A DNA stretch of 64,000 nucleotides from contig NC_073356.2 in assembly GCF_027580225.2 (NCBI RefSeq), positions 11,292,501 to 11,356,500 of the forward strand. Direction: 5' to 3'. The translations under genes were made by a program, and so were the position numbers. The notes under the pieces are model-generated. The model was not told the origin of the DNA and made no database searches. It worked only from the letters and a program-made list of their open reading frames with translations. Positions 10,291 through 21,790 of this stretch are shown one piece after another. The stretch's first letter is position 1. Each line of letters opens with the position of its first letter. The DNA comes from Misgurnus anguillicaudatus (Eukaryota > Chordata > Actinopteri > Cypriniformes > Cobitidae).

Positions 10291-11595
10291 TAAACTCAGT
10301 ATCTTGAGTAGCACAACACAGACCTGTTGGCTGCCATTGTTGTTGTGGTTCTCAAGTACTCGCACACGCCTGCAGACTATTTTCACAGATTTTCATATTT
10401 GTAGTTCGGGCAGAAACGTTAATGATGCCGTTTTCAAAAGTTTACTTTTAAGGACCCCAAAACACTGTGGTTGTGTAAACAAAGCCAAAGCTCATAAACA
10501 GGGCCGGCGGCAAGGGTCACCATTAATGTTGAATGGGATTTTAATGATAAAATGTGCTATTTAAAAATCACATTTGCCTATTGTATTGTCTTCCTAGAGT
10601 GAATAATAAGCTAAAATGGCAATATTTTAGTTAAGGATGGTCTGTGAGGCAAGGTACATTTTGGTTGGTCGCTTGACTAAGCATGCTCCTCCACCGTAAT
10701 AAAATTACGTACAATTTCTTGAACTATGGAAGGCTACGAACATTACATAATTTCAAGGTTTTATATTACATTAACTAATTTCACCATGGACATTCGAAAA
10801 TGGATTAAAAAGAAACCAAAGCAACTGCCACTACCTCTGGGTCTGCGCTCCAAATAAGCGTTGTGCTAATATGTAGGTATGCGTTTTTTGTTGTTTTTGT
10901 TGTTGTTCTGTATAGTAAGATTGCTCAGAACTCTCTACGTTGCTCACTATAGCTGCAGTTTTTGTGGTTGTATTACCGAGATGTTTGTTTACGCGTTAAA
11001 ACATAAAGAACGTACCACAACTATATGTATTTTTTAGTTGGGTGAATAATATGCATTTATGTGATCGCCCCCTCATGGTATTTCAGACGCCCCCTCATCA
11101 GCGCTCGGATGGCGCCGGCACTGCGCAGAAAGTTTCTCGTTTTAGGTTAAAAACATGTCATGTAAACGTGGCCAATGGCAAAACACGCCATTATGACGCT
11201 AAAGGGTGTTTCTTAGTTATGTGTCCGACTTACGCCGTAGCCTACGCGTCAGCTATCATTTATACTTTGCTTCGATGTGCAATTACACATGCAGATCACT
11301 AGTAGGCAGTGTCCACGGGCATGTTACAGTATCAAGGCAAAAGCTGAAGAAGCAGTGTACGTTGTTGGAGAAGCATCAGCGGTGATGGCGGCAAATAGAC
11401 AGCGCCTTTGTAGCTTGAGTTGTTAAATATCGCTTTTTTTTACAGTCGCAAGCGGAAATGCGAACGGGGAAATGTAATACAAATTTTTTTGACTTGAGGA
11501 AGGGGCAGTGATCAGTGTAGAATTGACACGTTACATTTTTGGAGAAGTGTACATCAGGCTACAGGTATGTGTCTATGCGTAGGCTACACAAGTAT
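10291..11595. other. Unassigned sequence, no gene seen
   Basis: No coding domain recognised. The frames 10274-10564 and 11042-11302 are unsupported. A TTG-rich stretch at about 10888-10910 is minor low complexity. Confidence 0.5.
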
Positions 11596-11735
11596 AAATT
11601 GGACTTAAGGTGATGCTAAGGGTGGTTGCCAGGGTGATGCTATGAGGTTGCTAAGGTGTTCTGATTACGTTGACATGTGGTTGCTAGGGTGTACCAGCTG
11701 GATGATGCTCTTGGTGGTTCCTAATGGGTTCTAAA
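11596..11735 (+). repeat. GGTTGCTAGGGTG-type minisatellite remnant
   Basis: Degenerate tandem units: GGTGATGCTAAGGGTGGTTG, GGGTGATGCTATGAGGTTGC, TGGTTGCTAGGGTGTACCAG, GGATGATGCTCTTGGTGG. Related to 1588-1640 and 48867-48895. Confidence 0.7.
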
Positions 11736-12904
11736 AAAATCACCCATAAGTTTCACACAAATTATACAGTATTAATTTGATATTTGTGTGTGCTCCTTTT
11801 ACTTCAAGTTTACAAGATTTTTCCCTCCAGGGGACAATCGTTTGGAAAAGTCATAGCACACATCTCCATTAAAGTTTAAAATTGGGGTTAAGGGGTTCTA
11901 CAGATAATAATAGTATTGATGTAAGTATAAATAATGTGCTAAGTGCTACTGAAAGACCCATTGCGCGTTTTCGCAGCAGATGGGATCCTTGCATTCCGGG
12001 TTGAGGCAGTAGTGTCGTCGCCAAATAAACAAACAAGGCCATGCAAGTGCTTTTCTCAGCCATGTGTTTGCCATCAAGCACCAATTAGGCTCCTTATTGG
12101 TCTTTGTGATGCAAATCACACTGGATCAATAAACTTGTATTTACCCTATCAGAAACCCCATGACGGCCATAATTACTAACCCCTGGGGCAGGCCGGTCCT
12201 CGTCACAAGCATAAAATGGTCACATTTAATGCACTTAGCGAACACGCTCATCCAAAGTGACTTTGCCATTATAACCCCTTTAGATCTGGAGGTCAAAATG
12301 GAAAATGTCTGACGCCCAAGTAAGACAGCTAAGGAAAAATGGTTGGAATCCTGCATTTTCAAACAGACGCCGACAATAATGCAAGTTTATCAGAAACAAA
12401 CAGGGATGAGCAGAAGATGGAAGGGGGATGTTGGATTCCAGAGAGTCCAGTGGTGGGTGGTCAGATCTCATCAGCACCGTGATGAGTGACAGGCAGCCTG
12501 TGTGGGGTAAACGAAAGAAAAGATGCAGAGAGATGGGCGCCATACGGCCACATTAGCTAAAGTAGGTATTGCTCCTAAATCAAAGCCATTCTGATAGCAG
12601 GTCATACTTGTCGAGAGAGATACAGTATAATGAACGGTTGCTCTCTCACCCTGCTAAAGGGCTTATTGGTATATTGTACTAAAGAAATGAAAGCTATACA
12701 TGTTACATACTCGAAGCACTAAGGATTGTTTATAAAAACCGAGTGACACTGACGCTAGATAAAGCACACTTGTGTTTAATAAATGAAATGCATTCCTGAC
12801 AATGATTGAAGAAACTATTTTGCCTGCAAGTAATGTAGTTCTTTAGCTTTATTGTAGTTGTTTATGTTGGGCATGCAGCATAGCAAAGATATTTAACATT
12901 ATTA
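11736..12904. other. Unassigned sequence, no gene seen
   Basis: No transposon ends or domains recognised. The overlapping frames between 11869 and 12543 on both strands contradict each other and none shows a domain. About 12290-12540 has balanced base use and no repeat signature, so it could be single-copy DNA. Confidence 0.5.
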
Positions 12905-13450
12905 CACGGCGCTCTAAAATGCTTGACTCTTATTGGCCAGTCGCGACATTCCAAAGTTTGTTATTCTGAGATAACAACCGCCTGAAACTAATAACACACG
13001 GTAACCTGGATGCAGCAAATCATTTTGACAGACCACAGTTTAATATTACACAAAATTAAGTATAATTATGTTGAAATATATGACATTATACTTACAAATG
13101 ATTAAACCAAAGAGTGTTCGTGACATTTGAACATCTTTTCTCAAAACTGTAAGTAAACGGTTTTCCTTGTGGAAGGTCTGCATTCGTTAGAAACGATACA
13201 ATATCCTTTACTTACATATCACACTGGAATTCTTAATTCTGATTAGTCAGTGGCCATATTCCAAAGTTTGTTATTCCCAGATAATTACCACCTGAAATTG
13301 ACAGCACGGCCTCAATCTTGACGAAACATTTGTTCGGGGGCATTAATATAAATATACATAATTAATATATGAGATTTTATTTACACACGATTAAACCAAA
13401 TGCATCGCCTTGAACTGTTTAAAGGTGTGTTGTCACAAGGAAATTGTTTG
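12905..13450. repeat. Imperfect direct duplication, about 0.3 kb unit
   Basis: The block CATTCCAAAGTTTGTTATTC followed by an AGATAA..ACC..CTGAAA stretch, then AATATAA/TTAATAT and ATGATTAAACCAAA, occurs from about 12945 and again from about 13255. Both units also carry a GATTGGCCAGT/GATTAGTCAGT variant upstream. Divergence is high, so the duplication is old. Confidence 0.6.
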
Positions 13451-13510
13451 CATTTCTTACAAAAAAATTAAAAATGAATAAAATATATCAAAGCAAAATT
13501 GCATGTACAT

Positions 13511-14524
13511 ATGAAGAGTTTGGTTCCAAAACACGATAAACAGAATTAAAAAAAAATTGTTACCGCCAAATCAGTATTGTATCAGGTCAGTATTAAAAAG
13601 TAAATTCTTCATTTTACGCAAAATCTGATATCCGCTGTGTTATTCTGTCATCTTTTCTCCCTTTTTCTAAAACGAGATAAACGCCAGTCCTTCTTCTCTG
13701 CAGAATGATATAAATCCACTCAACCAATCACAGCGCACCATTCCACGCATTGTAAACAACAACGGCAGCGCGTTGAATACAGAATCCTAGTTTTCCTCAT
13801 CTACTTTGTACTTCGTGATCAACAAACAAAAAAAAATAGTAATTTTGATAGCATTGATAAACTTGTGGTGGTTTTCTGTGGCGGGAAAGAAACGTAAGCC
13901 ATCAACATCTAATAATTTACGTGAGAGGCACTCGGGCGAATGAAAAATGTTGGTTGCTTGTTCTCACATCAAGCTTCTGTCATGCTAACACATTGACCCC
14001 AGTGGATCTTATGAAAAACTTTCCATTATTTTACTCAAAGTCAACGAAAATCAAGCAAGACCAAAACATTTTACAGCTGATCGCTGTCAAAAAATTAAGC
14101 CACGACGTCCCAAGGATGACAGCAGCAATGACAGTGTTCTTAATATGACAAAATCTTTTTGATTAATGCCATTAATGTTTATTTTTTAATCAGTGTATAC
14201 CACTTTTCAACTAAATGAATATAATATGGCAAAGATGAATGCACATTTATATATTGATTCAATAGATTTATAGCATTTCGAAAAAAAGACTTGTCATGGA
14301 TTTATTGCATTTTGCGGAAAAATAATCAATTTTTATAATAAATCTTTAAAAATCAAGTTATGGATTTAAATTTTTAATATTATTATAACCTAAAGATGCT
14401 ATGTGAAAGTTTGTACAGAAAGTAGTGATTTTCATCTTTTCATCACTTTCTTGTATTGAAAATAAATTTTTACCCAACATTAGTCAAAATTGATTTATTG
14501 CGTTTTTGGAACCAAACTCTTCAT
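13511..14524. mobile_element. 1.0-kb TIR element, copy 1, with a coding relic
   Basis: The left end ATGAAGAGTTTGGTTCCAAA and the right end TTTGGAACCAAACTCTTCAT are inverted for over 25 bp. Copy 2 is 29948-30878. Both share an internal plus-strand frame (about 13980-14100 here; SHANTLTP, DLMKNF, LFYSKSTKI, ILQLIAVK) and, one frame over, a KPRRPKDDSS..NMTK tail, as expected of a decayed exon with a frameshift. I do not recognise the protein. Flanks hint at a TA target but do not settle it. Confidence 0.8.
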
Positions 14525-15087
14525 ATATTTACTCATCTGGCAAGTTGCAGTGTAATACGTGGGATAACAGCCAACGTACAGCCAACCGGTTGTAAATAAA
14601 TCCCTTCAGGGTGATGCAACACCCCTCCGTTTCACGTTATCCCTTACATAGCATTAAATGTGACTCATGAGGTCACAATTCAGAGTTGGAACTATTCATT
14701 TAAATAAATTTGCATAGGCCTATTTGATGTGTGGCCTGGAAAACTGCAGTATCTTATTGTTTACACCATTTCTTTGTTCTAAATTAACTGAAATCCTAAA
14801 AATCTTTTACTTTAAATTCGATTTTCAATTCCAGGTTTTCAGTGTGGACATAATGGAGCCAACTGTGCATAATGTTTATTATCGCTTCAGGAAGGTCAGC
14901 ATGCAAATAAGTGAAGGAAAATAGATAGCTGAGCTTGTGCAGGACCCCATTAACTCACACCAACAAATTTAATAAACCTACGTGCGAGAGAGAAATGTCA
15001 CTGTGTATCATCTCTAAATGGCGCACGTCCTCAATGTGGTGTAAACTGACGGCTGACAGAAAAAAAAGTGAGATTAGGGCAGTAGCC

Positions 15088-15137
<50 letters not shown>

Positions 15138-15639
15138 GGGGAGAGAGATACACTGGGGAGAAAGGGAAGGGGGTGGCAAAAATCATTGTCCCATCTGCCT
15201 GCTGCATAAATATTTCAAACACACAAACGGCAGGAGCTGGTTTACACCAGGAGGTGGTATATAATGTGTTCACGTCAATGAGACACTTTTTTATGGCAGT
15301 TCATAACAGGAATTAACAGAAACCTGTGTGTCATCTATAGGTGTGTATGGCTGCATACTGCTATCCTTTCTTTTGAATTGAACTCTATACAGATTTTTTC
15401 GGTCTTGACTGCACTATTTGAAAATAGAGCCGTGTTGTGCTATACACGCTAAATCATTGTTTCATCCGCTACTAAATAAATTATGCAAGAGACCCTAAAA
15501 TCCTCTTTTAGTATTCATGAAGGTACAAAATTAGGCACATTCAACAATGCCCAAATAGTATTTTCCTTTTTCTTTTAGTGAAATGATAGTGAATCAGACT
15601 AGTTAAACCAGTAAAGCTAGAAGTATAGTTCTCTTTAAA
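14525..15639. other. Unassigned sequence with one GA microsatellite
   Basis: No gene seen. The stretch 15170-15260 (around CATCTGCCTGCTGCATAAAT and GGAGCTGGTTTACACCAGG) is not repeat-like and could be single-copy. Frames through the GA tract at 15092-15129 encode RERERE or LSLSLS and are artefacts. Confidence 0.55.
15092..15129. repeat. (GA)n microsatellite
   Basis: About 18 GA units followed by an interrupted purine-rich stretch to about 15150. Confidence 0.95.
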
Positions 15640-16031
15640 CCAGTGGTGGCCAGTGACTTCTTTTTCGAGGGCGCGCGATGCAAAGTTTGCCACAACATGT
15701 ATGCAGCCCGTCATGTGTGTGTTCGTCATTTCAAAAAATGTGTTCGGCGCCTCAAGTCAACCTATGTGCATCATGCGTCTTGTCAAAATAAGTGCCTGCT
15801 GCAGACACATCTAAAGGGTTTATGATTAAAATGATGCTCGTGTTTGCCAGATACTCGCTTAATCTCATGAGTTATCAGAGTTTACTGTTAAGTTAGTGTC
15901 TCTTTTATCATAAACATGGTTCACATGATGCAACAAACACATATTTAGACATGTCGAGCAACACACACAACACTACGAACACATATTTTAAATTTGCGCC
16001 CCTTAGAAGAGAAGTCACTGGCCGCCATTGG
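15640..16031. mobile_element. TIR element with GGCCAGTGACTTC ends
   Basis: The left tip CCAGTGGTGGCCAGTGACTTC-like is the inverse of the right tip GAAGTCACTGGCCGCCATTGG. Next to the tips are CGAGGGCGCGCGATG and TTTGCGCCCCTTAG. The interior ATGGTTCACATGATGCAACA and AACACATATTTAGACATG recurs in the partial copy at 16178-16416. No transposase. Confidence 0.75.
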
Positions 16032-16177
16032 TTTACGCAATGCTTACGCAAAGGTTCGTGTAGACCGTGTGGGTGAACGTGATTTCACCAAGTAGGATGT
16101 GATTCTGGATCAACACCATTGTTGGTCCTAGATCAACATTTTCATTAACCAATAAGATTGCAGGTTAGGATTAAATA

Positions 16178-16416
16178 ATCAGAGTTTAGTGTTAAGTGAG
16201 TGTCTTGGGTGTATTTATGAACGCGAGCGTCTCTTTTATCATAAACGGTTTTGATGCGTGTGCAGCAGGCACTTATTTTGACAAAACACGTAATGCACAT
16301 GGTTCACATGACGCAACAAACACATATTTTGAAAACACAAGCAACACACATGATACTACACAAACACATATTTTTAATTTGCGCCTCTCGGAAGAGCAGT
16401 CACGAGCCGCCACAGA
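16178..16416. mobile_element. Second, partial copy of the GGCCAGTGACTTC element
   Basis: Starts at ATCAGAGTTTAGTGTTAAGT, the counterpart of a mid-element block in 15640-16031, then repeats ATGGTTCACATGACGCAACA and ends TTTGCGCCTCTCGGAAGAGC and AGTCACGAGCCGCCA. The left half is missing. Its short frames, including the 106-codon one, are not genes. Confidence 0.7.
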
Positions 16417-16436
16417 TTGATGTCATTCTAAATAAG

Positions 16437-16487
16437 GGAATATCAGTATCGGCACAGAAATTTTGTATCGGTGCATCCCTAATTTAT
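16437..16487 (-). mobile_element. Solo end of a hAT-type element
   Basis: The reverse complement begins TAGGGATGCACCGATACAAA and continues with CCGATACTGATATT. This is a common terminal sequence of fish hAT elements, from recall of the family and not matched here. Only about 50 bp is present. Confidence 0.55.
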
Positions 16488-16489
16488 CG

Positions 16490-17776
16490 GTGTCCCAAAG
16501 TCAGTCTCAGCTTCAGAGATCACATCCACAGAACGCTGGCTGAACGTCAGATGCATAAGGCACAAAACTAGAAACACTTCAAGAGTTTTGAAGTAAATCT
16601 GCAGGATTTCTGGGAGACATAGAGGCATTGACTAAACATGACACTGAACAAAGCAAACTGTGACTGGTGCTTTACATTTACTGCCTTGGCCAATGAAAAC
16701 TGCTGTGGAGTCCAGACCCTGAGTATGTGACATCACTTTAATCCTTTCTACAGCATGGAAGAAAGACAAGCACATGTTTAGTGTTGCCTGCATTTGTGAA
16801 GCTCAACCATTCAACCTTGTTACCCAAATAACTTTAGCCATGTGTTGTCACAGACAATGCATTCAAATCTCCGAGCCCGTCTGTCGAGCTCACGCTCGTG
16901 TTTGTGTGCATTTGACGTGGTCATATTTACATGCACGCCGATCCCACCCCGTCAGCCCGGATCCTCCCCTGCAGGCAGCGCTCTTCTGGATGGACTGGCG
17001 GTTGTAGCGGCCGTGATTAGAATGTAATGAACAGTCTAGACAGTGTTCATCTGGATTAGGTGGCTCACAGGGGTCACTTGAGCCTGTGTAGTATTAGCAA
17101 AGCAGTGCTGTCCGGCTTGCCGTGCTGAATTTCGGGATAAAGCCACAGGATGAAAAGCAGGTCGTAGAGCCTCTAAATCTTGTGCTGGATTGTAAGAGAA
17201 TGTGATTAGGATGGTTTTAAAGAGAGGTAGATATTGGTTGATATTCGGACTACATTTCCCATCGCAGAAAACTACAAATGAAAGTCGGATGATGGTACAC
17301 AACGCTACCTGCCCAGAAACTTCCCAGATCTGACTTGAACACAGTATTTGCATGCACTTGTGCATCCATAATGAAAACTATGTAAATTAAAAGAAGCAGT
17401 GTTTGTGTAAGACATGAGTAAGCGTTTCGGTGTTGAATTAAAAACAATGACTTATATTGCACTACACAAATTTTGTCCAATCAAATCCTCCATAGAAAAA
17501 GAATGCCTCTGCCCCTTATACCACTTGCAAATTCATTGCTAAAACATTAAAAATAAACCAGCTGGTCCTATTGTCATTTTTAGTGGATGTTACGTAGTCA
17601 ATTTCACTCAAGGTCATACAGGTGGCTCAACAACAATAACAAAAAAAAAAAAAAACACAGGGAATCAACATGTCCAAATGTCCAAAAAAAAACAAAAGTG
17701 TCCAACATTTTCACCTATGCTGTGGAGCATTAAATTTATTGTTTCCTAATGTTCTACTTAAAAAAGGCATTTCACT
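16490..17776. other. Unassigned sequence, no gene seen
   Basis: No coding domain recognised. A poly-A run of about 15 lies at 17641-17655. The region 16840-17060 is relatively GC-rich but its frames on both strands disagree. Confidence 0.5.
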
Positions 17777-18634
17777 CAAAGACGGGGTGCATGATTTTTG
17801 AAAAACACTTTGGAAAAGGGAGTTGAGCCAGGTACCAAAACACACTTGTAGCCAATCAGCAGTAAGGGGTGTGTCTACTAACCGACATTGTTGCCTGGGT
17901 TGCGTATGTGTGAATTTCAAATTTTTTAAGATTATCATTATCAAAAATGATCATTACCGCAACATGATATTACATTAAATATATGCATTTACAAACTCAT
18001 GTTTCGGTAATGAGAACTAAAATGTTGTCTAGGTACTATGACAAACAAAATTTCAACTTTTATCTGGAGAGAAAAAATAAGAACTGCTTACCTGGTAAAT
18101 TATGTCCATTCCAACATTTTTTAAAATGTTAGTTCATTGAGGGCTTAAACAATGATTGAAAATTGTTGCGGAGGATGAGAAAATTGGTTTTGGACACATT
18201 TATATTCCAATGTATTGTCTCTACATTTACCAATGATCACCAAATACCACGTTTCTTTACTGTAAATGTTTATAGTATAACGTGCACTGAAGCTTTTTAT
18301 TTTTTAGATTTTTTAATTATAAATATTTCCATGTCAAAGAACCCAAATCCAGTCATAGGCACGTTGCGGTAATGAAAAATTTCCCCTTAAACGTGGAAAA
18401 AACTACAAAATTTGTTTGTATGATGTCATATGAAATCATGTGCAAAATAGGAGGTGAAGAGACTCTTACTTTGCATTTACTTTTTTTATCAAAATGTTTC
18501 GTGACACCTCACACTCATAATTTGCGAGAATCACTCGTATGTGTGGGTCGGGTCTATCAAAAGAAGGTCCAGATTCTATTGGGGTAGGGGCGCGCTTGTT
18601 TAGGTGATTTCAATGTCAACAACCCTGCCTTTAA
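17777..18634. mobile_element. Second copy of the 231-bp TTAA MITE, split by an insertion
   Basis: Left half 17777-17912 (CGGGGTGCATGATTTTTGAA, ACCAAAACACACTTGTAGCC, GCCTGGGTTGCGTATGTGTG) and right half 18546-18634 (GGTCTATCAAAAGAAGGTCC, GGGGTAGGGGCGCGC, CTGCCTTTAA) match 10060-10290 in order. The right TTAA is 18631-18634; the left end is degenerate. Confidence 0.8.
17913..18535. mobile_element. 623-bp nested insertion flanked by a 10-bp repeat
   Basis: CGTATGTGTG occurs at 17903-17912 and 18536-18545, and is single in the uninterrupted relative. The insert carries ATTACCGCAACATGATAT, GGTAATGAGAACTAAAATG, CTTACCTGGTAAATTATG, GTTGCGGAGGATGAG and GTTGCGGTAATGA. The same series, in order, is at 46910-47500, so this is a dispersed family. 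No inverted tips are obvious and no coding domain is seen. Class unknown. Confidence 0.75.
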
Positions 18635-20036
18635 TTATTCGTCTCCTCTGTTTTCCTCACGTTCATCCCAGGAAGCTGGAGCTAAGACGTAGGGAAAGAA
18701 AACGAGGATACACACATAAGAATTCAGAAGCACCCACGGTCTTGTGTGTTTTTGTTTTAACAGATACATGGGTGGATTCAGTATGACCTTCAACCTCTCT
18801 GGCACAGGAAGAGGAAGTGACCCGTGGTGGCCACAAAATGGGGGTTGGATAGTAGTGTCTGAGCGGAAAGACAGGGAGAGATGACGGGTTCCCATAATAA
18901 GCAGATCTCCGGTGTTAGGCCCAAGACACAGGGAATGTTCACTTAAACAACAATCCAGTGATATAGAAGAATACTTGAACGCCAGCCATTGATCATATAA
19001 TATCATCGTCATTTTTGTTTATCCATATCGCCGTTACGCTCTCCACGGCTATAATGAACGAGTAAGCAAACGTGGCAGGGATATAAATTAAGAGCCTTCG
19101 GAATCTTCCTGGAACGCTGTCATGGAAAATTCTGGCTCAAACCCCCTGCACTGATTCTCGAGGAGATTAATAAAATATCGTTGAACGCAGTTACATGAGA
19201 AGTACTCGAGTGCTTTCTTGAAGGGTGACAGATCTGTAGTGACATCACAGAGAACACGGCGTCTGATTGGCTAAGAGAGCTCCATCTCTTGTCTGAGAGG
19301 TTTTAAAGAGTCATTGAAGTGCGTTCACTTTTTCATCAGCTTGCATCACGCACTTATGCTCATAACTGTACGCATGCACGCACACGATTGTAACGCAATC
19401 TACTTTTATCATCCCACCTCTTGACATCATTAGACATTTAGTTAGGTTAATATGATTATGCTTTTCCTTTTTCTACTTCACTTTTATTTCCTCAAGATAT
19501 TGCAATGTAAGACTGTGCATCACAAACACACACACACACATGTATATTTACAATGGCACATTTCAACATATAGTGCACAGCGCTCTATCATTCGACTCTT
19601 TTGGGATGGGGGGTTGGGTCGGTGGACATGCAGAGCAATATGAAACAATCTGAAATATTTATGTACGTGTGCCTGCTCTTAGTGTGACAGAATGTGCATG
19701 TGTAGCGAGGAGTGTGTTTCCTGTGCATAAGCCAGAGAGGAAACAATAATATTGGTTGAGTTGTGCGTTCCAGACACAGGCATGGAGTGAATACGGGTCT
19801 GGATTAGCGAGTAAATACCACTGAATGTGTCAAGAACACGTCCAGGTTTTGTTTTGCCTCTCAAATCGAAAAAAGGAAATAATACGCATTTTGAGGAACA
19901 CGGCATTTTTTTGCATTGTGTAAAAGGTCTGGGCATGTTATGGTAATGAGAGGTTGAGGGGAAGTGTGCTTAAAATGAAATAAAAAAAAAGTCACAATGC
20001 AAAACTTCCCATATAAAGGACTTATATAATGCATAA
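18635..20036. other. Unassigned sequence, no gene seen
   Basis: Contains a short CA run at about 19526-19540 and no recognised transposon ends. Open frames on both strands are short and without domains. Confidence 0.5.
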
Positions 20037-20038
20037 AT

Positions 20039-20300
20039 ACAGTATCGGTCAGAAGTTTACATACACCTTGCAGAATCTGGAAAAAATATCTTTGAAATCT
20101 TTTTTGAAAATTTGTAAAAAAAGAAAAACAAACAAATGTGAAATTCGCATTTACTCACATTTTTTGTATAAATCAAAAACCACCTCAAGCTAAATCTCAC
20201 CTAAAAAGTTTTTGGCAAATTAAGGAATTTTTATTTGATTTTTTTGCGTGTTAATCACTAGTTTCTTATGCTAAAATCAGGGTGATGAAACCTAGCTAAT
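20039..20300. mobile_element. Tc1-like terminal region
   Basis: TACAGTATCGGTCAGAAGTT followed by TACATACACCTTGCAG resembles the ends of fish Tc1-like elements, which commonly contain GAAGTTTACATACAC. A matching opposite end was not found in the following kilobase, so this is a partial copy; right limit approximate. Confidence 0.55.
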
Positions 20301-20335
20301 GATGCTCAAGAACTCAGCACAATTCATGAAAAGCA

Positions 20336-20425
20336 GCATGTGCATTGCGACAAAATGCAGAGCATCTCCTGGTCTACATACTACATTCTCCTGTAGGTGC
20401 ATGCATGACCTATGCATACAATGTA
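20336..20425 (+). mobile_element. Fragment of the 9507-9745 element family
   Basis: Shares ATTGCGACAAAATGCA, ATCTCCTGG-CTACAT and GACCTATGCATACAA with 9507-9745 in the same order. Both tips are absent. Confidence 0.6.
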
Positions 20426-21060
20426 AAACTTTATATATACACTTTATACTTTATTGGCCAAAAGGGATGTCCAACTCGGAACAGTTGACATCTTCGCCCT
20501 TTATTCAAATATTTTATTAAAGATGCATTCAGAATGTTGTACGCATGTTGCACTGGTGTGTTTGGAGCAAGGGTGCTTCACAAGCTCTAAAAAAGTGACG
20601 CCAAAACGTCTCGATCGCCGAAAACGCTACTGCGCAGACTCAACACCCAAGATGTCAGCGACGTATTGGGACACTGGCGGCATCACTTTTCACCAATGAA
20701 AGAGAGCGAACGGGCGTCGTCCATCTTTTTTTTACAGTCTATGGTTTGGAGTATAAACTGAAGATCAACTTTAAGCTCTAGCCTAGGGCAATGACTATAA
20801 AATGCTACCACAAAAAGATCAACAGAATGTTAATAACAGATAAAACTATAATCAATGTATGCTTTACTATGCTTGAGCTTTTGGTTTTTGATGCATTTTA
20901 TTTATATTTGAAAAATACCCAGATTCCCAGATTTGTCTATACCTTATAAGTTGAGTGTTTTCTATATTTTGTACCATACATCTCATATTTTGAATCTAAT
21001 CTGAGGAGGCATTTAAAGCAAATATTGTACAAATGTCCCACCCCGACCATGACTTTTGTC
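20426..21060. other. Unassigned sequence with an ACAGTCTATGG repeat trace
   Basis: Positions 20721-20745 hold TCCATCTTTTTTTTACAGTC-TATGG, a phrase shared with the 2665 and 4813 repeats. The rest is AT-rich and without features. The 81-codon frame at 20454-20699 is not recognised. Confidence 0.45.
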
Positions 21061-21061
21061 C

Positions 21062-21344
21062 ACTACTGTGTAAGGGTCAGTGACAAAAACGGGTTGGCAA
21101 GATGAGAAATTCAATTTAAAAAAAAAAAAAACTTGTTTTAAAAGCACACATCAGGTTTATTTCAATGCACATAGTGTATTCATGCTAATTTTATGCAATA
21201 AGAAAATATATTTGCACCATTTTATGAAAATTCAGACTGAATAGACCTGAAAATGTCAAATGGTGTAACCACCAATTGCACCAAAAAATTTAAAAATATT
21301 AAATATTTTATCCACCTTGATGGCATGCAAGCATAATCATCCAA

Positions 21345-21424
<80 letters not shown>

Positions 21425-21790
21425 ATATTTAAAATATAATTTTATTCGTTATTTCTAAATGTAAATTTTAATGCGTTTTTGTAATATTTGTCCTGACATA
21501 TGCTGAAAACAGCTCTGTTTTAGAAATAATCCTTGACAAATGACGTAAAAATGTATGAAAAAAATTATATTATTACACTAAACTAGATTATTAGATTTTA
21601 TTCCAATTTTTTATGAATATATTAATATTTTCATTAAAAAAATACTAGTTACACCAATTGACACAGACCGGTTACACCACATTGACATTTTTGCAATTAT
21701 CTCCCAAATATTCATTCAAAATGAAATAAAAACAGAAATTTTAGACTTGCCCCTCAAGTAATCTGCAAATGTATTTTGAAAATGTAACCC
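21062..21790. mobile_element. AT-rich element with GGTGTAACC motifs, probable
   Basis: Starts near GGGTCAGTGACAAAAACGGG and carries AATGGTGTAACCACCAATTG, ACACCAATTGACACAGACCG and GGTTACACCACATTGAC, arranged as complementary motifs on both sides of a long AT array. This resembles known fish DNA elements only in general style; boundaries and class are unresolved. Confidence 0.4.
21349..21421. repeat. (AT)n microsatellite, about 36 units
   Basis: An uninterrupted AT run, self-complementary and able to extrude as a cruciform. It lies inside the putative element 21062-21790. Confidence 0.95.
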
